From: Hyphomicrobiaceae bacterium
GTDB taxonomy: Bacteria > Pseudomonadota > Alphaproteobacteria > Rhizobiales > Hyphomicrobiaceae
Direction of reading: 5' to 3'
Assembly (NCBI GenBank): GCA_041397645.1
Contig: JAWKWE010000004.1
Coordinates: 2,852,001-2,916,000 of the forward strand
Length of the DNA stretch: 64,000 bases
Shown: in pieces, positions 17,441 through 25,789 of the stretch
How the letters are laid out: the number at the start of each line of letters is the position of its first letter
Numbering within the stretch: the first letter of the stretch is position 1
Notes under the pieces: generated by a model
Told to the model about the DNA's origin: nothing
Database searches by the model: none
The model's input: the letters and a program-made list of their open reading frames with translations, nothing else
Program-made: the position numbers and the translations under genes

Positions 17441-18622
17441 TCAAGGCTTACGATAGGGGCCAAGCTCGGCCAACTCCTCGTTGGCTTCGCTGACAGCTTC
17501 GCGCTCTTGTTCCAGATAGCGTCCGATGGCGCGACGCAGTTGAGGGTTTGCGATCCAGTGCGCCGAATAGGTTTCAACTGGCATATACCCGCGCGCCAGC
17601 TTGTGTTCGCCCTGCGCCCCAGCTTCCACACGCGCGAGCTTATGATGGATCGCGTACTCGATAGCCTGATAATAGCAGACCTCGAAATGCAGGAACGGGT
17701 GATGTTCAACAGCGCCCCAGTAGCGCCCGTAGAGGCAATCGCCGCCGATCATATTTAGCGCACCGGCAATATAGCGGCCCGCGCGCTTTGCCATCACAAG
17801 CAGGCACTGCTCGGGCATTGTGCGTCCAATCAACGAAAAGAACGTGCGATTGAGATAGGGGCGTCCCCATTTGCGATTTCCCGTATCCATGTAGAAGTCG
17901 AAAAAGGCGTCCCAGTGCGCTTCTGTGATGTCGCTGCCCTTGACGTGCTCGATCTCGATATCGGCCGAAACCGCTTCGGCGCGTTCCTTGCGCACCGCCT
18001 TTCGCTTGCGCGACGCGAATGTCGCAAGAAAATCTTCAAAGCTCGAAAAGCCCTGGTTGGTCCAGTGAAACTGCTGGCCCGTGCGGCTCAGAAAGCCAAG
18101 AGCTGCAAGGCGCTCTTGCAACGCGTGGTCTGTAAACGTCAGATGCACGGAGGACAGGCCTGCTTGGCTAGCAAGTTCCAAAGCGGCGGCGGCCAACAGC
18201 TGTTCGTTGGCGGCCGAAGTTGCGCCCGGCCTTGTCAGCAGTCGCGGTCCAGGTACTGGCGTGAATGGCACCGCGATCTGAAGTTTGGGGTAATACCGCC
18301 CGCCCGCCTGCATGTAGGCGTCCGCCCACGAATGATCGAAGACGTATTCGCCCTGGCTGTGGCTCTTGGCGTAACAGGGGGCGGCGGCGTCAATGCCGCC
18401 ATCGTCGGCTTCAATCACGAGATGGCGAGGTGTCCACCCCGTCCCGGGCCCTACGCATTTTGCCTGTTCGAGGGCCGACAAGAACTCGTGCGAGACGAAC
18501 GGATTGTAGAGTGAGGGGTCCGGATTGGCGACGGCGTTCCATGCAGACGCATCGAGCGCGCTCAAGGCCGAAACCACTTTGACTTCTACTCCTGGGGAAC
18601 CGGACAAATGCTTACCTTCCAT
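17441..18622 (-). CDS. FemAB-like / peptidogalycan N-acetyltransferase family protein (PF04339 type)
   Basis: 393-aa GNAT-fold protein resembling the PF04339 group. Supporting segments are NPDPSLYNPFVSHEFLSALE near the N-terminus, the central basic helix FASRKRKAVRKERAEA, FFDFYMDTGNRKWGRPYLNR and the C-terminal GAQGEHKLARGYMPVETYSAHW. Members are proposed to transfer acyl or aminoacyl groups, with the substrate unknown for most. No signal peptide, so cytosolic. It sits between GDPD and HIT genes on the same strand with gaps of about 100 bp on each side, so co-transcription is possible but not coupled. Family call firm, substrate unknown. Confidence 0.85.
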   Translation of the reverse strand: MEGKHLSGSPGVEVKVVSALSALDASAWNAVANPDPSLYNPFVSHEFLSALEQAKCVGPGTGWTPRHLVIEADDGGIDAAAPCYAKSHSQGEYVFDHSWADAYMQAGGRYYPKLQIAVPFTPVPGPRLLTRPGATSAANEQLLAAAALELASQAGLSSVHLTFTDHALQERLAALGFLSRTGQQFHWTNQGFSSFEDFLATFASRKRKAVRKERAEAVSADIEIEHVKGSDITEAHWDAFFDFYMDTGNRKWGRPYLNRTFFSLIGRTMPEQCLLVMAKRAGRYIAGALNMIGGDCLYGRYWGAVEHHPFLHFEVCYYQAIEYAIHHKLARVEAGAQGEHKLARGYMPVETYSAHWIANPQLRRAIGRYLEQEREAVSEANEELAELGPYRKP

Positions 18623-18726
18623 GTCAGGGCATCCCTCTTGCCCGATCGATACAGTAGCGGAACGTCGCTCTGTTGGTGCTGCATCCGCTGAATAACAGCT
18701 ATCTGCCGGCGCGGCCCGTGAAGTGC

Positions 18727-19476
18727 TTAAGGCTCAAATCCTTCAAAGATCGGCGCATCGGCCCAGCGAGCGGCCTTGCTGCGATCCTTGGCCGTGCGCA
18801 CCGTCCAGGTGAAAAGCGCAAGGCCGCACACCTCGCGCACGAAGCGCGTCACGGGGGTGGGAAGCGCCCCGATCTGATAGGCGTAGAATTGTGGATCGGC
18901 AGGCGCCGAAAGCAGCAGGTCACGCAAATCGTTTGCGCGGCTCTTTGAAAGCTTCTTCTGCCACCAGCCGTGCCCCGCATAGCTGCCCGATACGATCCCG
19001 CGCGGCATCTTCGGAGCCAACTCGCGCACCAACGTCATCACGTCGGGATCGAAAGACATCAGCGCAAGCGGGCCTTTGTAGCTTTGCGAAAGCTTTGCGA
19101 CGCGCGACATGAACGATCGATCCGGCGGGTCCCACTCGCTCTTGATTTCTACCAGCAGCGGTACTTTTCCGCCGACCAGATCGAGAAGATCCGAATAGGT
19201 GAGGATGTGGGTATCGCAGCCCTTGTAGGACAGTGTTTTGAGATCGCGCGCTTCGAGTTTTGAAACCGCTCCCTTGCCCCGCACGAGCCGGTCCAACGTT
19301 TCATCGTGAAAGACAATCGGAAGCCCGCCCGCGGCAGGGCGCAGGTCGCATTCTATGCCATAGCCCTTGGCAATAGCGGCCTCAAACGCAGGTAACGTGT
19401 TCTCGACGATACCCTTTTTGGCGTTGTGCAATCCGCGATGTGCGATCGGCCGAAAAAAGGCGTCTCGGTCCAGCAT
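18727..19476 (-). CDS. Glycerophosphodiester phosphodiesterase
   Basis: Hydrolyses glycerophosphodiesters to glycerol-3-phosphate and an alcohol. The 249-aa TIM-barrel protein shows the GDPD signature: IAHRGLHN near residue 11 (catalytic His-Arg), ENTLPAFEAAIAKGYGIECDLRP (metal-binding Glu/Asp), VFHDETLDRL (second catalytic His) and LVEIKSE. No signal peptide, so probably the cytosolic UgpQ-like type. Its ATG overlaps the stop of the RidA gene by one base (TGATG), so the two are translationally coupled. Confidence 0.92.
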   Translation of the reverse strand: MLDRDAFFRPIAHRGLHNAKKGIVENTLPAFEAAIAKGYGIECDLRPAAGGLPIVFHDETLDRLVRGKGAVSKLEARDLKTLSYKGCDTHILTYSDLLDLVGGKVPLLVEIKSEWDPPDRSFMSRVAKLSQSYKGPLALMSFDPDVMTLVRELAPKMPRGIVSGSYAGHGWWQKKLSKSRANDLRDLLLSAPADPQFYAYQIGALPTPVTRFVREVCGLALFTWTVRTAKDRSKAARWADAPIFEGFEP

Positions 19477-19943
19477 CAGCTGCGCACCTTGAGGATCGCT
19501 TCGATTTCGACCGCAGCGCCTGCAGGTAAGCTCGCCGCGCCGACGGCTGCGCGCGTATGGCGGCCGTTGTCACCGAGTACGGCAACGAAGAGATCCGATG
19601 CCCCGTTGATGACCTGCGGCTGTTCGCGAAAATCCGGAGTGCTAGCGACGAAGCCGGTGAGCTTAACCACGCGCTCGATCTTCTCCAGACTGCCAAGGGC
19701 TGTTTTGGCTTGAGCAAGGATGGCGAGCGCACACTCACGGGCAGCGCTCTGGCCTTCTGATGTGGTTAAGTCTGCGCCAAGCGTGCCCGCAATGAGGGTG
19801 CCGTCGGTCTTGCGGGAGATCTGTCCTGAAACGAACAGCAGATCACCCGACAACAGCGCGGGTACGTAATTGGCAAGGGGCGTGGGGGCGCTGGGCAGTT
19901 CCAACCCCAGGGCCCGCAGGCGGTCTTCGCAGCTGTCGGACAT
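19476..19943 (-). CDS. RidA family protein (YjgF/YER057c/UK114)
   Basis: Small trimeric enamine/imine deaminase family protein of 155 aa. Family features are LLFVSGQISRKTDG, LAQAKTALGSLEKIERVVKLTGFV, and the C-terminal GRHTRAAVGAASLPAGAAVEIEAIL with the conserved arginine before the AVG turn. It matches the TIGR-type 'YjgF-like' subgroup seen in Rhizobiales rather than housekeeping RidA, so the exact substrate is unsure. ATG 19943 was chosen over 19967 for its better upstream purine-rich stretch (GAGAAAGG). First gene of a unit with GDPD. Confidence 0.88.
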   Translation of the reverse strand: MSDSCEDRLRALGLELPSAPTPLANYVPALLSGDLLFVSGQISRKTDGTLIAGTLGADLTTSEGQSAARECALAILAQAKTALGSLEKIERVVKLTGFVASTPDFREQPQVINGASDLFVAVLGDNGRHTRAAVGAASLPAGAAVEIEAILKVRS

Positions 19944-20090
19944 GGCGCCTTTCTCTCGCTTCCGCATAACGGGTGCTTCGGGGCACTGGTGTTCGGCCGG
20001 GAATGCGATTAAGCAGCGTTCCTGACTTTACCTTTATGGCCTGTCACGGGTGCTTGCAATGCCCCCATTGCGCCTTAAGGTCAGACCAAT

Positions 20091-20984
20091 ATGGCAGTCA
20101 AACTGTGTGTTTCGGGAGATCGTGATTTGGTTGACCACTTGCGCCAGATGGCTTGCGCCTCAATCGGCTTCGTGCTGGCTTTTGTCAGCGCGGTAACGCC
20201 GGCGGCGGCGGGGGTTACGTTCGTGCCTCATCGGGCCATCTACGAGATCTCGCTGATCCGTTCGACTTCGGGTTCGGGCATTTCAGAGATGACGGGCCGC
20301 ATGGTATATGAGCTGACCGGTTCCCAATGTGAAGGCTATACGCAGAACATGCGTTTCGTTACGCGCTCTTCCAATCAGGAGGGCACGGAGACGACCAACG
20401 ATCTACGTACGTCGAGCTGGGAGGAGGCGGACGGCAAGAAGCTGCGCTTTTCATCGACCCAATATCAGAACGACTCCATCGTGGACGCAAGCCAGGGCGA
20501 TGCATCGCGCACGAAGAACGGCAAGGACGAGGAGACCCGCGTCGATCTCACACGGCCTGCCAAAAAGCGCGTGTCTTTCCCTGGCAACGTCTTCTTTCCC
20601 ATGCAGCATGCCGCCTTCCTTATCGAAGCCGCCCGCGCCGGCAAGACGCTGGTGACGGCTGACATCTACGATGGTTCGGAGAAAGGCGAGCGCTATTACA
20701 CGACGACCGCAGTCATCGGCAAGAAGGTCGAACACGTCAGCATCCCTAGTGCCGTCTCGCACAAGGCGGCTGCCGATCTGGCGGGCGTTCCAGCTTGGCC
20801 GATGTCGATCAGCTATTTCGACTCCGGCAAGGAAAAAGAGGACACGCCGCCGGTTTACGAATTGTCGTTCAGCTATTTCGAAAACGGCGTCACCAACGAT
20901 CTCAAGATCGACTATGGCGAATTCGCCATCAAGGGTGAGTTGGCTCAGCTCGATTTCCTGCCCGTCTCCAAGTGCGCGCGCTGA
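20091..20984 (+). CDS. eipB: Cell envelope integrity protein EipB (DUF1849)
   Basis: Periplasmic envelope-integrity protein of the family described in Brucella, where EipB is a spiral beta protein needed for envelope stability. The 297-aa frame has a hydrophobic leader at about 21-40 ending in AAA. Family features follow: PHRAIYEISLI, GRMVYELTGSQCEGYTQNMRFVTR, SSWEEADGKKLRFSS, FFPMQHAAFLIEAARAGKTL, YELSFSYFENGVTNDLKIDYGEF. The two conserved cysteines that form a disulfide in this family are present (C80 and C295). The start is unsure: ATG 20091 gives a long n-region and ATG 20148 starts at the signal peptide itself. It is convergent with the ROK gene, four bases apart. Confidence 0.92.
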   Translation: MAVKLCVSGDRDLVDHLRQMACASIGFVLAFVSAVTPAAAGVTFVPHRAIYEISLIRSTSGSGISEMTGRMVYELTGSQCEGYTQNMRFVTRSSNQEGTETTNDLRTSSWEEADGKKLRFSSTQYQNDSIVDASQGDASRTKNGKDEETRVDLTRPAKKRVSFPGNVFFPMQHAAFLIEAARAGKTLVTADIYDGSEKGERYYTTTAVIGKKVEHVSIPSAVSHKAAADLAGVPAWPMSISYFDSGKEKEDTPPVYELSFSYFENGVTNDLKIDYGEFAIKGELAQLDFLPVSKCAR

Positions 20985-20988
20985 TAAG

Positions 20989-21927
20989 TCAAGCGCGGGT
21001 CAGCCAGGCTGCGCCACGCACACCGGAGGCATCTCCCCACTTGGGCGAGCGCACGTCGACGGAAGGGGCGTCTGCGAAAATGTACGGGAACATGAGCCCA
21101 GGCAGCTTCGCATAGAAATGCGAAAGATTTGACAGACCGCCGCCGAGCACGATGACGTCAGGATCGAAAATGTTGACGATGTGCGCCAAGCCGCGCGCCA
21201 GCCTGAAGACATGCCGGTCAAGAGTAGCCTGAGCTTGGGCATCGCCGGCAGCCGCCGCGCTTGCGATCTCTTGGGCCGTTATCGACGCGCCTGTGCTGCT
21301 GGCGTGATCCGCGGAAAGCGCTGGGCCGGAGACCCAAGTTTCCATGCAGCCCTTGCGACCGCACCAGCACTGAGGCCCGGGGTATTCATCCGGCTCCGCC
21401 CAGGGCAACGGATTGTGCCCCCATTCGCCAGCGATTCCGAGGGGGCCGTCGATCAGCACGCCATTGTGGACCAGCGCGCCGCCGCATCCGGTTCCGAGAA
21501 TGACGCCGAAGACGCTGCGGCAGGCCTGACCGGCGCCATCGGTTGCTTCCGAAAGTGCAAAGCAATTGGCGTCGTTGGCAATGGCGACAGGCTGATCGAG
21601 CCGCGCGAGCAGGTCTTGGTCGAGCGGATGCCCGTTGAGCCAAGTCGAGTTGGCGTTGTGCACGAGCCCGGTACGCCGAGACAGTGCCCCGGGAATGGCC
21701 AGTCCGAGCGGGACAGGTCCACTAGCGCCACCTTGCTGACGCAGCGCATCGAGCATCTGTGCGATCGTTTCGATGGTCAGGCGATAGTCGCCACGTGGAG
21801 ACGGTTGGCGCATCCGGGCACGTTCACTGCCGTCAGGCCCAAGCAGGACGCCTTCGATCTTGGTGCCGCCAAGGTCGATGCCTGCGCGCATGCAGTATCC
21901 AGTGTCGTTGCTGCCATCGCCGCTCAT
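20989..21927 (-). CDS. ROK family sugar kinase
   Basis: Cytosolic ATP-dependent hexose kinase of 312 aa (fructokinase, glucokinase or N-acetylglucosamine kinase type). Phosphate-binding AGIDLGGTKIEGVLL lies near the N-terminus. IANDANCFALSEA carries the catalytic base Asp, and GVILGTGCGGALV and the zinc/ROK signature PQCWCGRKGCMETWVSGPAL follow. The start at 21927 overlaps the stop of the DUF3572 gene as ATGA, so coupled translation is likely; an internal ATG at 21891 would remove 12 residues. No helix-turn-helix domain, so a kinase and not a ROK repressor. Substrate not determined. Confidence 0.9.
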   Translation of the reverse strand: MSGDGSNDTGYCMRAGIDLGGTKIEGVLLGPDGSERARMRQPSPRGDYRLTIETIAQMLDALRQQGGASGPVPLGLAIPGALSRRTGLVHNANSTWLNGHPLDQDLLARLDQPVAIANDANCFALSEATDGAGQACRSVFGVILGTGCGGALVHNGVLIDGPLGIAGEWGHNPLPWAEPDEYPGPQCWCGRKGCMETWVSGPALSADHASSTGASITAQEIASAAAAGDAQAQATLDRHVFRLARGLAHIVNIFDPDVIVLGGGLSNLSHFYAKLPGLMFPYIFADAPSVDVRSPKWGDASGVRGAAWLTRA

Positions 21928-22229
21928 GTGCTGTGCCAGTCCCGTCCATCTCCACCGCTCAACAGCGCGTGGGCCGGTGCGACGATCTCAGGCTTCAGCC
22001 CCTTATCGGCGACAAAAACCAGCAACAGGCTTTCGTCCGAGAGCAAATAATCGAGCACTGCAATCGCGAGCGTGGGATCGTCTCTCCAGCCTTTTAGGTC
22101 GTTGGGGGTAAGACCCGTGAGAGATAGGAATCTCACCAATCGGTGCGGATCGGCAGTGATAAAGGTAAGCCCCTGCAACGCAACGTTTTCCGCCTCGTCG
22201 CGTGTCATGGCTTCTCTACGCGGTTTCAT
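21924..22229 (-). CDS. DUF3572 family protein
   Basis: Conserved alphaproteobacterial protein of about 100 aa and unknown function. Recognisable family segments are AENVALQGLTFITADPHRLVRFLSLTGL and LAIAVLDYLLSDESLLLVFV. No signal peptide or membrane helix. The start could be ATG 22229 or ATG 22208. It is divergent from divK across about 130 bp; in many Hyphomicrobiales a DUF3572 gene sits beside divK-pleD, which suggests shared cell-cycle control, an inference only. Confidence 0.85.
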   Translation of the reverse strand: MKPRREAMTRDEAENVALQGLTFITADPHRLVRFLSLTGLTPNDLKGWRDDPTLAIAVLDYLLSDESLLLVFVADKGLKPEIVAPAHALLSGGDGRDWHST

Positions 22230-22269
22230 CTGCCTTATCCCTTAATAAGTGCCAAATGCGCAACTGCTT

Positions 22270-22282
22270 TAACCGTTGGTTA
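22270..22282. promoter_or_regulatory. TAACC-GTT-GGTTA palindrome upstream of divK
   Basis: Perfect 5-bp arms around a three-base centre, about 80 bp before divK and 40 bp before DUF3572. TTAACC is the half-site of the cell-cycle regulator CtrA, so a CtrA site is possible, but the standard TTAA-N7-TTAA spacing is not present. Confidence 0.3.
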
Positions 22283-22363
22283 CGGCTTCTCATGCAAAGT
22301 GCAAAGATCATTAGGTGAGAATCGGTGCACATAAGTGCCGCCGGGGCAATTTGGTCTGGATGC

Positions 22364-22798
22364 ATGACCTACCAACAGACAGGAAACAGCGTTGAGCGCC
22401 GCGGGGCCGATCCGCGGACAACGCAACGTTCCGTTCTCATCGTGGAAGACAACGAGCTCAACATGAAGCTCTTCCACGATCTGCTTGCCGCCCATGGCTA
22501 CCGCACGATCCAGACCCGCAATGGACTGGATGCTCTGGGCCTTGCCCGTACGCATCGTCCGGATCTGATCCTGATGGACATCCAGCTTCCCGAAGTCTCG
22601 GGGCTCGAGGTGACCAAATGGATCAAGGAGGATGACGATCTGCGCGACATTCCTGTCATAGCCGTTACCGCCTTCGCGATGAAGGGCGACGAGGAGCGTA
22701 TTCGCTCCGGCGGCTGCGAAGCCTACATCTCCAAACCGATCTCGGTGGTGGCGTTTCTCGAAACAGTCAAACGCTTCACCAGTCGAAACAAGTTCTGA
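22364..22798 (+). CDS. divK: Cell-cycle response regulator DivK
   Basis: Single-domain receiver protein of 144 aa. In Caulobacter and relatives it is phosphorylated by PleC/DivJ and controls the CckA-CtrA pathway. The receiver core begins at SVLIVEDNELNMKLFHDLL; the phosphoacceptor is D72 in LILMDIQLPEVSG, and the switch residues follow in VIAVTAFAMKGDEERI and the conserved lysine in YISKPI. It carries about 19 extra N-terminal residues compared with Caulobacter DivK; ATG 22364 is the only convenient start. pleD follows 32 bp downstream, the usual order. Confidence 0.95.
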   Translation: MTYQQTGNSVERRGADPRTTQRSVLIVEDNELNMKLFHDLLAAHGYRTIQTRNGLDALGLARTHRPDLILMDIQLPEVSGLEVTKWIKEDDDLRDIPVIAVTAFAMKGDEERIRSGGCEAYISKPISVVAFLETVKRFTSRNKF

Positions 22799-22830
22799 TC
22801 AATCGTCCGGTGGACAAATCGTAGTTACAC

Positions 22831-24201
22831 ATGACTGCCCGCGTACTCGTTGTCGATGACATCCTGGCCAATGTGAAGCTGCTCGAAGCGCGGCTTGCGG
22901 CCGAATATTTCGAAGTGCTTTCCGCCTTCAGCGGACGGGAGGCGCTCGACATCTTATCGCGCGAGCGTGTGGACGTGGTCCTGCTCGACGTCATGATGCC
23001 AGGCATGGACGGATTTGAAGTCTGCCGGCGCATCAAGGGGAACGCTAAGACCCATCATATTCCGGTCGTCATGGTGACGGCGCTTGATCAACCCTCCGAC
23101 AAGGTCCAGGGCCTGGAAAGCGGCGCTGATGACTTCCTCACCAAGCCGGTCGACGACATCGCGCTCATCACACGCGTAAAGAATCTCGCGCGCCTCAAGA
23201 TGCTCAACGACGAAATGATCATGCGCGCCTCCACGGGCGAGCGGATGGGCATCCCGGACGATGGCGCGCTCGCGAAGGCGCTCTCGGGGCGATCTGGCCG
23301 TGTGCTCGTGGTCGACGATCATCCGCGTTCGGCCGCACGGCTCCTGGAGGTCTTGTCCAAAACCAACGATGCGTTTGCCGAGCGTGATCCGCAGGCCGCG
23401 CTGGTCAAGCTCGCCGAGCACAATTTCGATTTGCTCGTCGTTAGCCTCTCGTTACAGAACGCCGATGGCCTGAGGCTGTGCTCGCAGGTGCGTTCGCTCG
23501 ACCGCACGCGACATCTGCCGATCATCATTCTGGTAGAGCCGGGCGATGAGGCGCGTCTGCTGCGCGGTCTCGATATGGGCGTCAACGACTACCTCATGCG
23601 CCCCATCGATCGCCACGAACTGCTGGCGCGTGTGAAGACGCAGATCAAGCGGAAGCGCCATTCCGACTTCCTGCGTCATCGTCTCGAAGAGACTGTGGAA
23701 CAATCGATCACCGACGGACTGACCGGTCTGCACAATCGCCGCTACATGGAAAGTCACCTGAAGACTCTGGTGACGGATTCGCTGCGCACCGGTCGTGCCC
23801 TGTCCATGCTCATCGCCGACATCGATCATTTCAAGCAAGTGAACGATACTTACGGACACGATGCCGGAGACATGGTGTTGCGTGAGTTCGCAGGTCGTCT
23901 GAAGCGTAATACCCGTGGCATCGATCTCGCCTGCCGGCTCGGCGGCGAAGAATTCGTCATCATTATGCCGGACACGGACATTGCGCGTGCTTATCAGGTT
24001 GGCGAGCGTGTGCGCGCCTACGCGGCTGCCGAAAACTTTACGATCGGCGCAGACAAGACAATCCGTGTAACCGCAAGCGTGGGCATTGCGACCCTGGAAC
24101 GGGGCGATGACACCCCGGAAACCATCTATAAACGCGCGGACAACGCGCTCTACGCCGCCAAGCGCCGTGGCCGTAATCGAGTCGCGGCCGACGCCGCTTA
24201 G
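22831..24201 (+). CDS. pleD: Response regulator / diguanylate cyclase PleD
   Basis: Makes cyclic di-GMP in response to phosphorylation during the swarmer-to-stalked transition. The 456-aa product has REC1 with acceptor D53 in LLDVMMPGMDGFEV, and REC2 (about 155-275), which keeps the fold but lacks the acceptor (LLVVSLSLQNADG) as in other PleD adaptor domains. A C-terminal GGDEF domain carries the active motif GGEEF at 371-375. The inhibitory I-site RxxD is intact (RGID, 362-365), so product inhibition is expected. Cytosolic, recruited to the pole in relatives. Confidence 0.96.
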   Translation: MTARVLVVDDILANVKLLEARLAAEYFEVLSAFSGREALDILSRERVDVVLLDVMMPGMDGFEVCRRIKGNAKTHHIPVVMVTALDQPSDKVQGLESGADDFLTKPVDDIALITRVKNLARLKMLNDEMIMRASTGERMGIPDDGALAKALSGRSGRVLVVDDHPRSAARLLEVLSKTNDAFAERDPQAALVKLAEHNFDLLVVSLSLQNADGLRLCSQVRSLDRTRHLPIIILVEPGDEARLLRGLDMGVNDYLMRPIDRHELLARVKTQIKRKRHSDFLRHRLEETVEQSITDGLTGLHNRRYMESHLKTLVTDSLRTGRALSMLIADIDHFKQVNDTYGHDAGDMVLREFAGRLKRNTRGIDLACRLGGEEFVIIMPDTDIARAYQVGERVRAYAAAENFTIGADKTIRVTASVGIATLERGDDTPETIYKRADNALYAAKRRGRNRVAADAA

Positions 24202-24789
24202 GCGTTTGCGCCCACTTCCGACCGTCGGCGAATTCTGCCTGCTTTCGACGTGCTCATCCTATCCATACGTCATTTCTGCGCCGCCTCGGCAAGAAATATG
24301 TTTTTTATCAAATGGTTGCGACGTCGTATGAAGAGGGCTTAAAAAAGCCGCACATGTCATTGATTCGTTGTGAAGTAGCAACAGTCAAAGCTGTTGTTGC
24401 AAAGTGTCGTTAAGTCTGCAACGTATTGCCGTAATTGAACGGGGAATAGTCAAACTTTATTGATTTTGGAAAAGGGGCCAGACGCGTTCTCCGTTCCGCA
24501 AGATCCCTCGCCTTTCGGGTCCGCCGCATAGACCTGATTGGAGTGAGGGTTTGATCAGCCGCAGTGGCCTTACGAGTGGCCTCCTCATAGGGTTGCGTTG
24601 GGCTGATCGATTAGCCGGGTGAGGGACAACGCCCTCTTTGGAACTTACTCGGTGAAGGACCAGGGTCCCGAGGCGAACTCGGAACGATTTACCCCGCTGC
24701 CGAGATAGTTTCGGACCCTGGTCGCATTCTCTCGACCAGAGCCCGAATTCAACGCAAATCGCGAAATCTAAGGAGTTTGGACGAAGATT
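24202..24789. other. Intergenic region between pleD and rpmG
   Basis: 588 bp without a credible reading frame. The first part (24202-24480) is clearly more AT-rich than the surroundings. The second part (about 24481-24745) is dense in inverted repeats and is listed separately as a possible RNA. Confidence 0.6.
24481..24745. ncRNA. Candidate structured RNA (unassigned) between pleD and rpmG
   Basis: Nested inverted repeats: GACCAGGGTCC (24658-24668) pairs perfectly with GGACCCTGGTC (24713-24723); CTGGTCG (24718-24724) can instead pair with CGACCAG (24733-24739), so two folds compete. GATCAGCC (24553-24560) faces GGCTGATC (24601-24608), and GAGGG/CCCTC form a small hairpin near 24622-24636. 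Size and AT-rich upstream sequence would suit a 6S-like or other housekeeping RNA, but I could not match it to 6S, RNase P, SRP RNA or tmRNA from conserved motifs. Strand is undecided. Confidence 0.3.
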
Positions 24790-24957
24790 CTATTTGATCT
24801 TCGTTTCCTTGAACTCGACGTGCTTGCGCACGACGGGATCGTATTTCTTAAACACCAGCTTTTCGGTCGCGGTGCGGGGGTTCTTCTTGGTGACGTAGAA
24901 GAAGCCCGTGCCAGCGGTCGACAGCAGCTTAATCTTTTGCACTACGGGCTTAGCCAT
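24790..24957 (-). CDS. rpmG: 50S ribosomal protein L33
   Basis: Complete 55-aa ribosomal protein. It starts MAKPVVQKIKLLSTAGTG and ends HVEFKETKIK, with the typical FFYVTKKNPRT core and KKYDPVVRKHV tail. It lacks the zinc-binding cysteines, so it is the C-minus form. It has its own strong promoter at 25011-25038. Its location next to pleD is widely conserved in Hyphomicrobiales. Confidence 0.95.
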   Translation of the reverse strand: MAKPVVQKIKLLSTAGTGFFYVTKKNPRTATEKLVFKKYDPVVRKHVEFKETKIK

Positions 24958-25010
24958 GGCGATGAGCCTTTAGAAAATCCAGCGAAGGATGGGATGTTCG
25001 GAAGTTGCGC

Positions 25011-25038
25011 ACCATAGTCATGGAATACTGCCTGTCAA
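25011..25038 (-). promoter_or_regulatory. Sigma-70 type promoter of rpmG
   Basis: Read on the minus strand: TTGACA (25038-25033), 16-base spacer, TATGGT (25016-25011). Transcription would begin about 45 bp before the rpmG start. It lies after the NUDIX gene stop and separates rpmG from the long upstream unit. Confidence 0.7.
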
Positions 25039-25050
25039 GTTCCTGGCCGC

Positions 25051-25770
25051 TTAAGGCCCGCGACTAATGAGTTGGCGGCAGAAGCGGTCGCCCTGTTGGT
25101 AATAATATGGGACGGGTCCGAGACTTAGCAGTCCCGGTCGGGCCAGGACGCTTTCCAGATCCGCAAGCACACGGCGGGTAATGTTGGGCAGGTCGAGGGC
25201 CCTGGCATCTTCGAAGGTAAACCAACCGAGATCGGTAAATTCGCCATCGCCCGAGCCTGCGTTTTCAATGACGCTGTCGCGCATGGCGATGAAGAAGCGG
25301 GTGTCGTAGCGGCGAGGCCGACCCGGTGGGGTAATGGCGCGCGCGATCAGTCTCAGCGGTGCAAGCGTGGGAACGAGGCCGAGCGTGTCGAAGGCCGGCC
25401 AGACGCTGCTCTCGGATGATGCCGCGCGAGGAACGGCCATGGCGTGTCCGGTCTCCTCGAAAAGCTCGCGAACCGCGGCAAGCGCCAATGCGCGGGCAAA
25501 TGCAGAGCTTGCAGGCATGGGCAGCGCGCTCAGCAGTGCGGCTTCATCGTGCGGGTCGAGGTCGGAAGCGGTCGCGATCGATCCGTCGTCCTTCTCCAGT
25601 CGGCCTCCGGGGAAAACCCACTTGTTGGGAAGGAACACATTGTCAGCACGGCGGCGGCCCATGAGAAGGCGAGGCGAGGACGAACCGCGATCGATGAGAA
25701 GGATGGAGGCGGCATCACGGATCGCAACACCGGCCTGATCCGCAGCGTGCGTTGTTTCACGTTCGCTCAT
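25051..25770 (-). CDS. NUDIX hydrolase
   Basis: 239-aa protein of the NUDIX fold that cleaves a nucleoside diphosphate linked to another group; substrate unknown. FPGGRLEKDDG and AVRELFEETGH together form the NUDIX box. They are separated by an insertion of about 35 residues with DPHDEAALLSALPM, so the canonical spacing is broken, as in the CoA-diphosphatase-like NUDT7/NUDT19-type group. No membrane segment. ATG 25770 was chosen; an upstream in-frame start at 25899 would overlap the DUF983 gene. It follows DUF983 by 19 bp, so it is probably in the same transcript. Confidence 0.88.
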   Translation of the reverse strand: MSERETTHAADQAGVAIRDAASILLIDRGSSSPRLLMGRRRADNVFLPNKWVFPGGRLEKDDGSIATASDLDPHDEAALLSALPMPASSAFARALALAAVRELFEETGHAMAVPRAASSESSVWPAFDTLGLVPTLAPLRLIARAITPPGRPRRYDTRFFIAMRDSVIENAGSGDGEFTDLGWFTFEDARALDLPNITRRVLADLESVLARPGLLSLGPVPYYYQQGDRFCRQLISRGP

Positions 25771-25789
25771 GGTCGTTGCGACCTGCAGA

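Noticed and set aside
24481..24745. Assignment of the hairpin region as 6S RNA, RNase P RNA, SRP RNA or tmRNA
   Set aside because: None of the conserved sequence motifs of these RNAs could be recognised, so it is left as an unassigned candidate.
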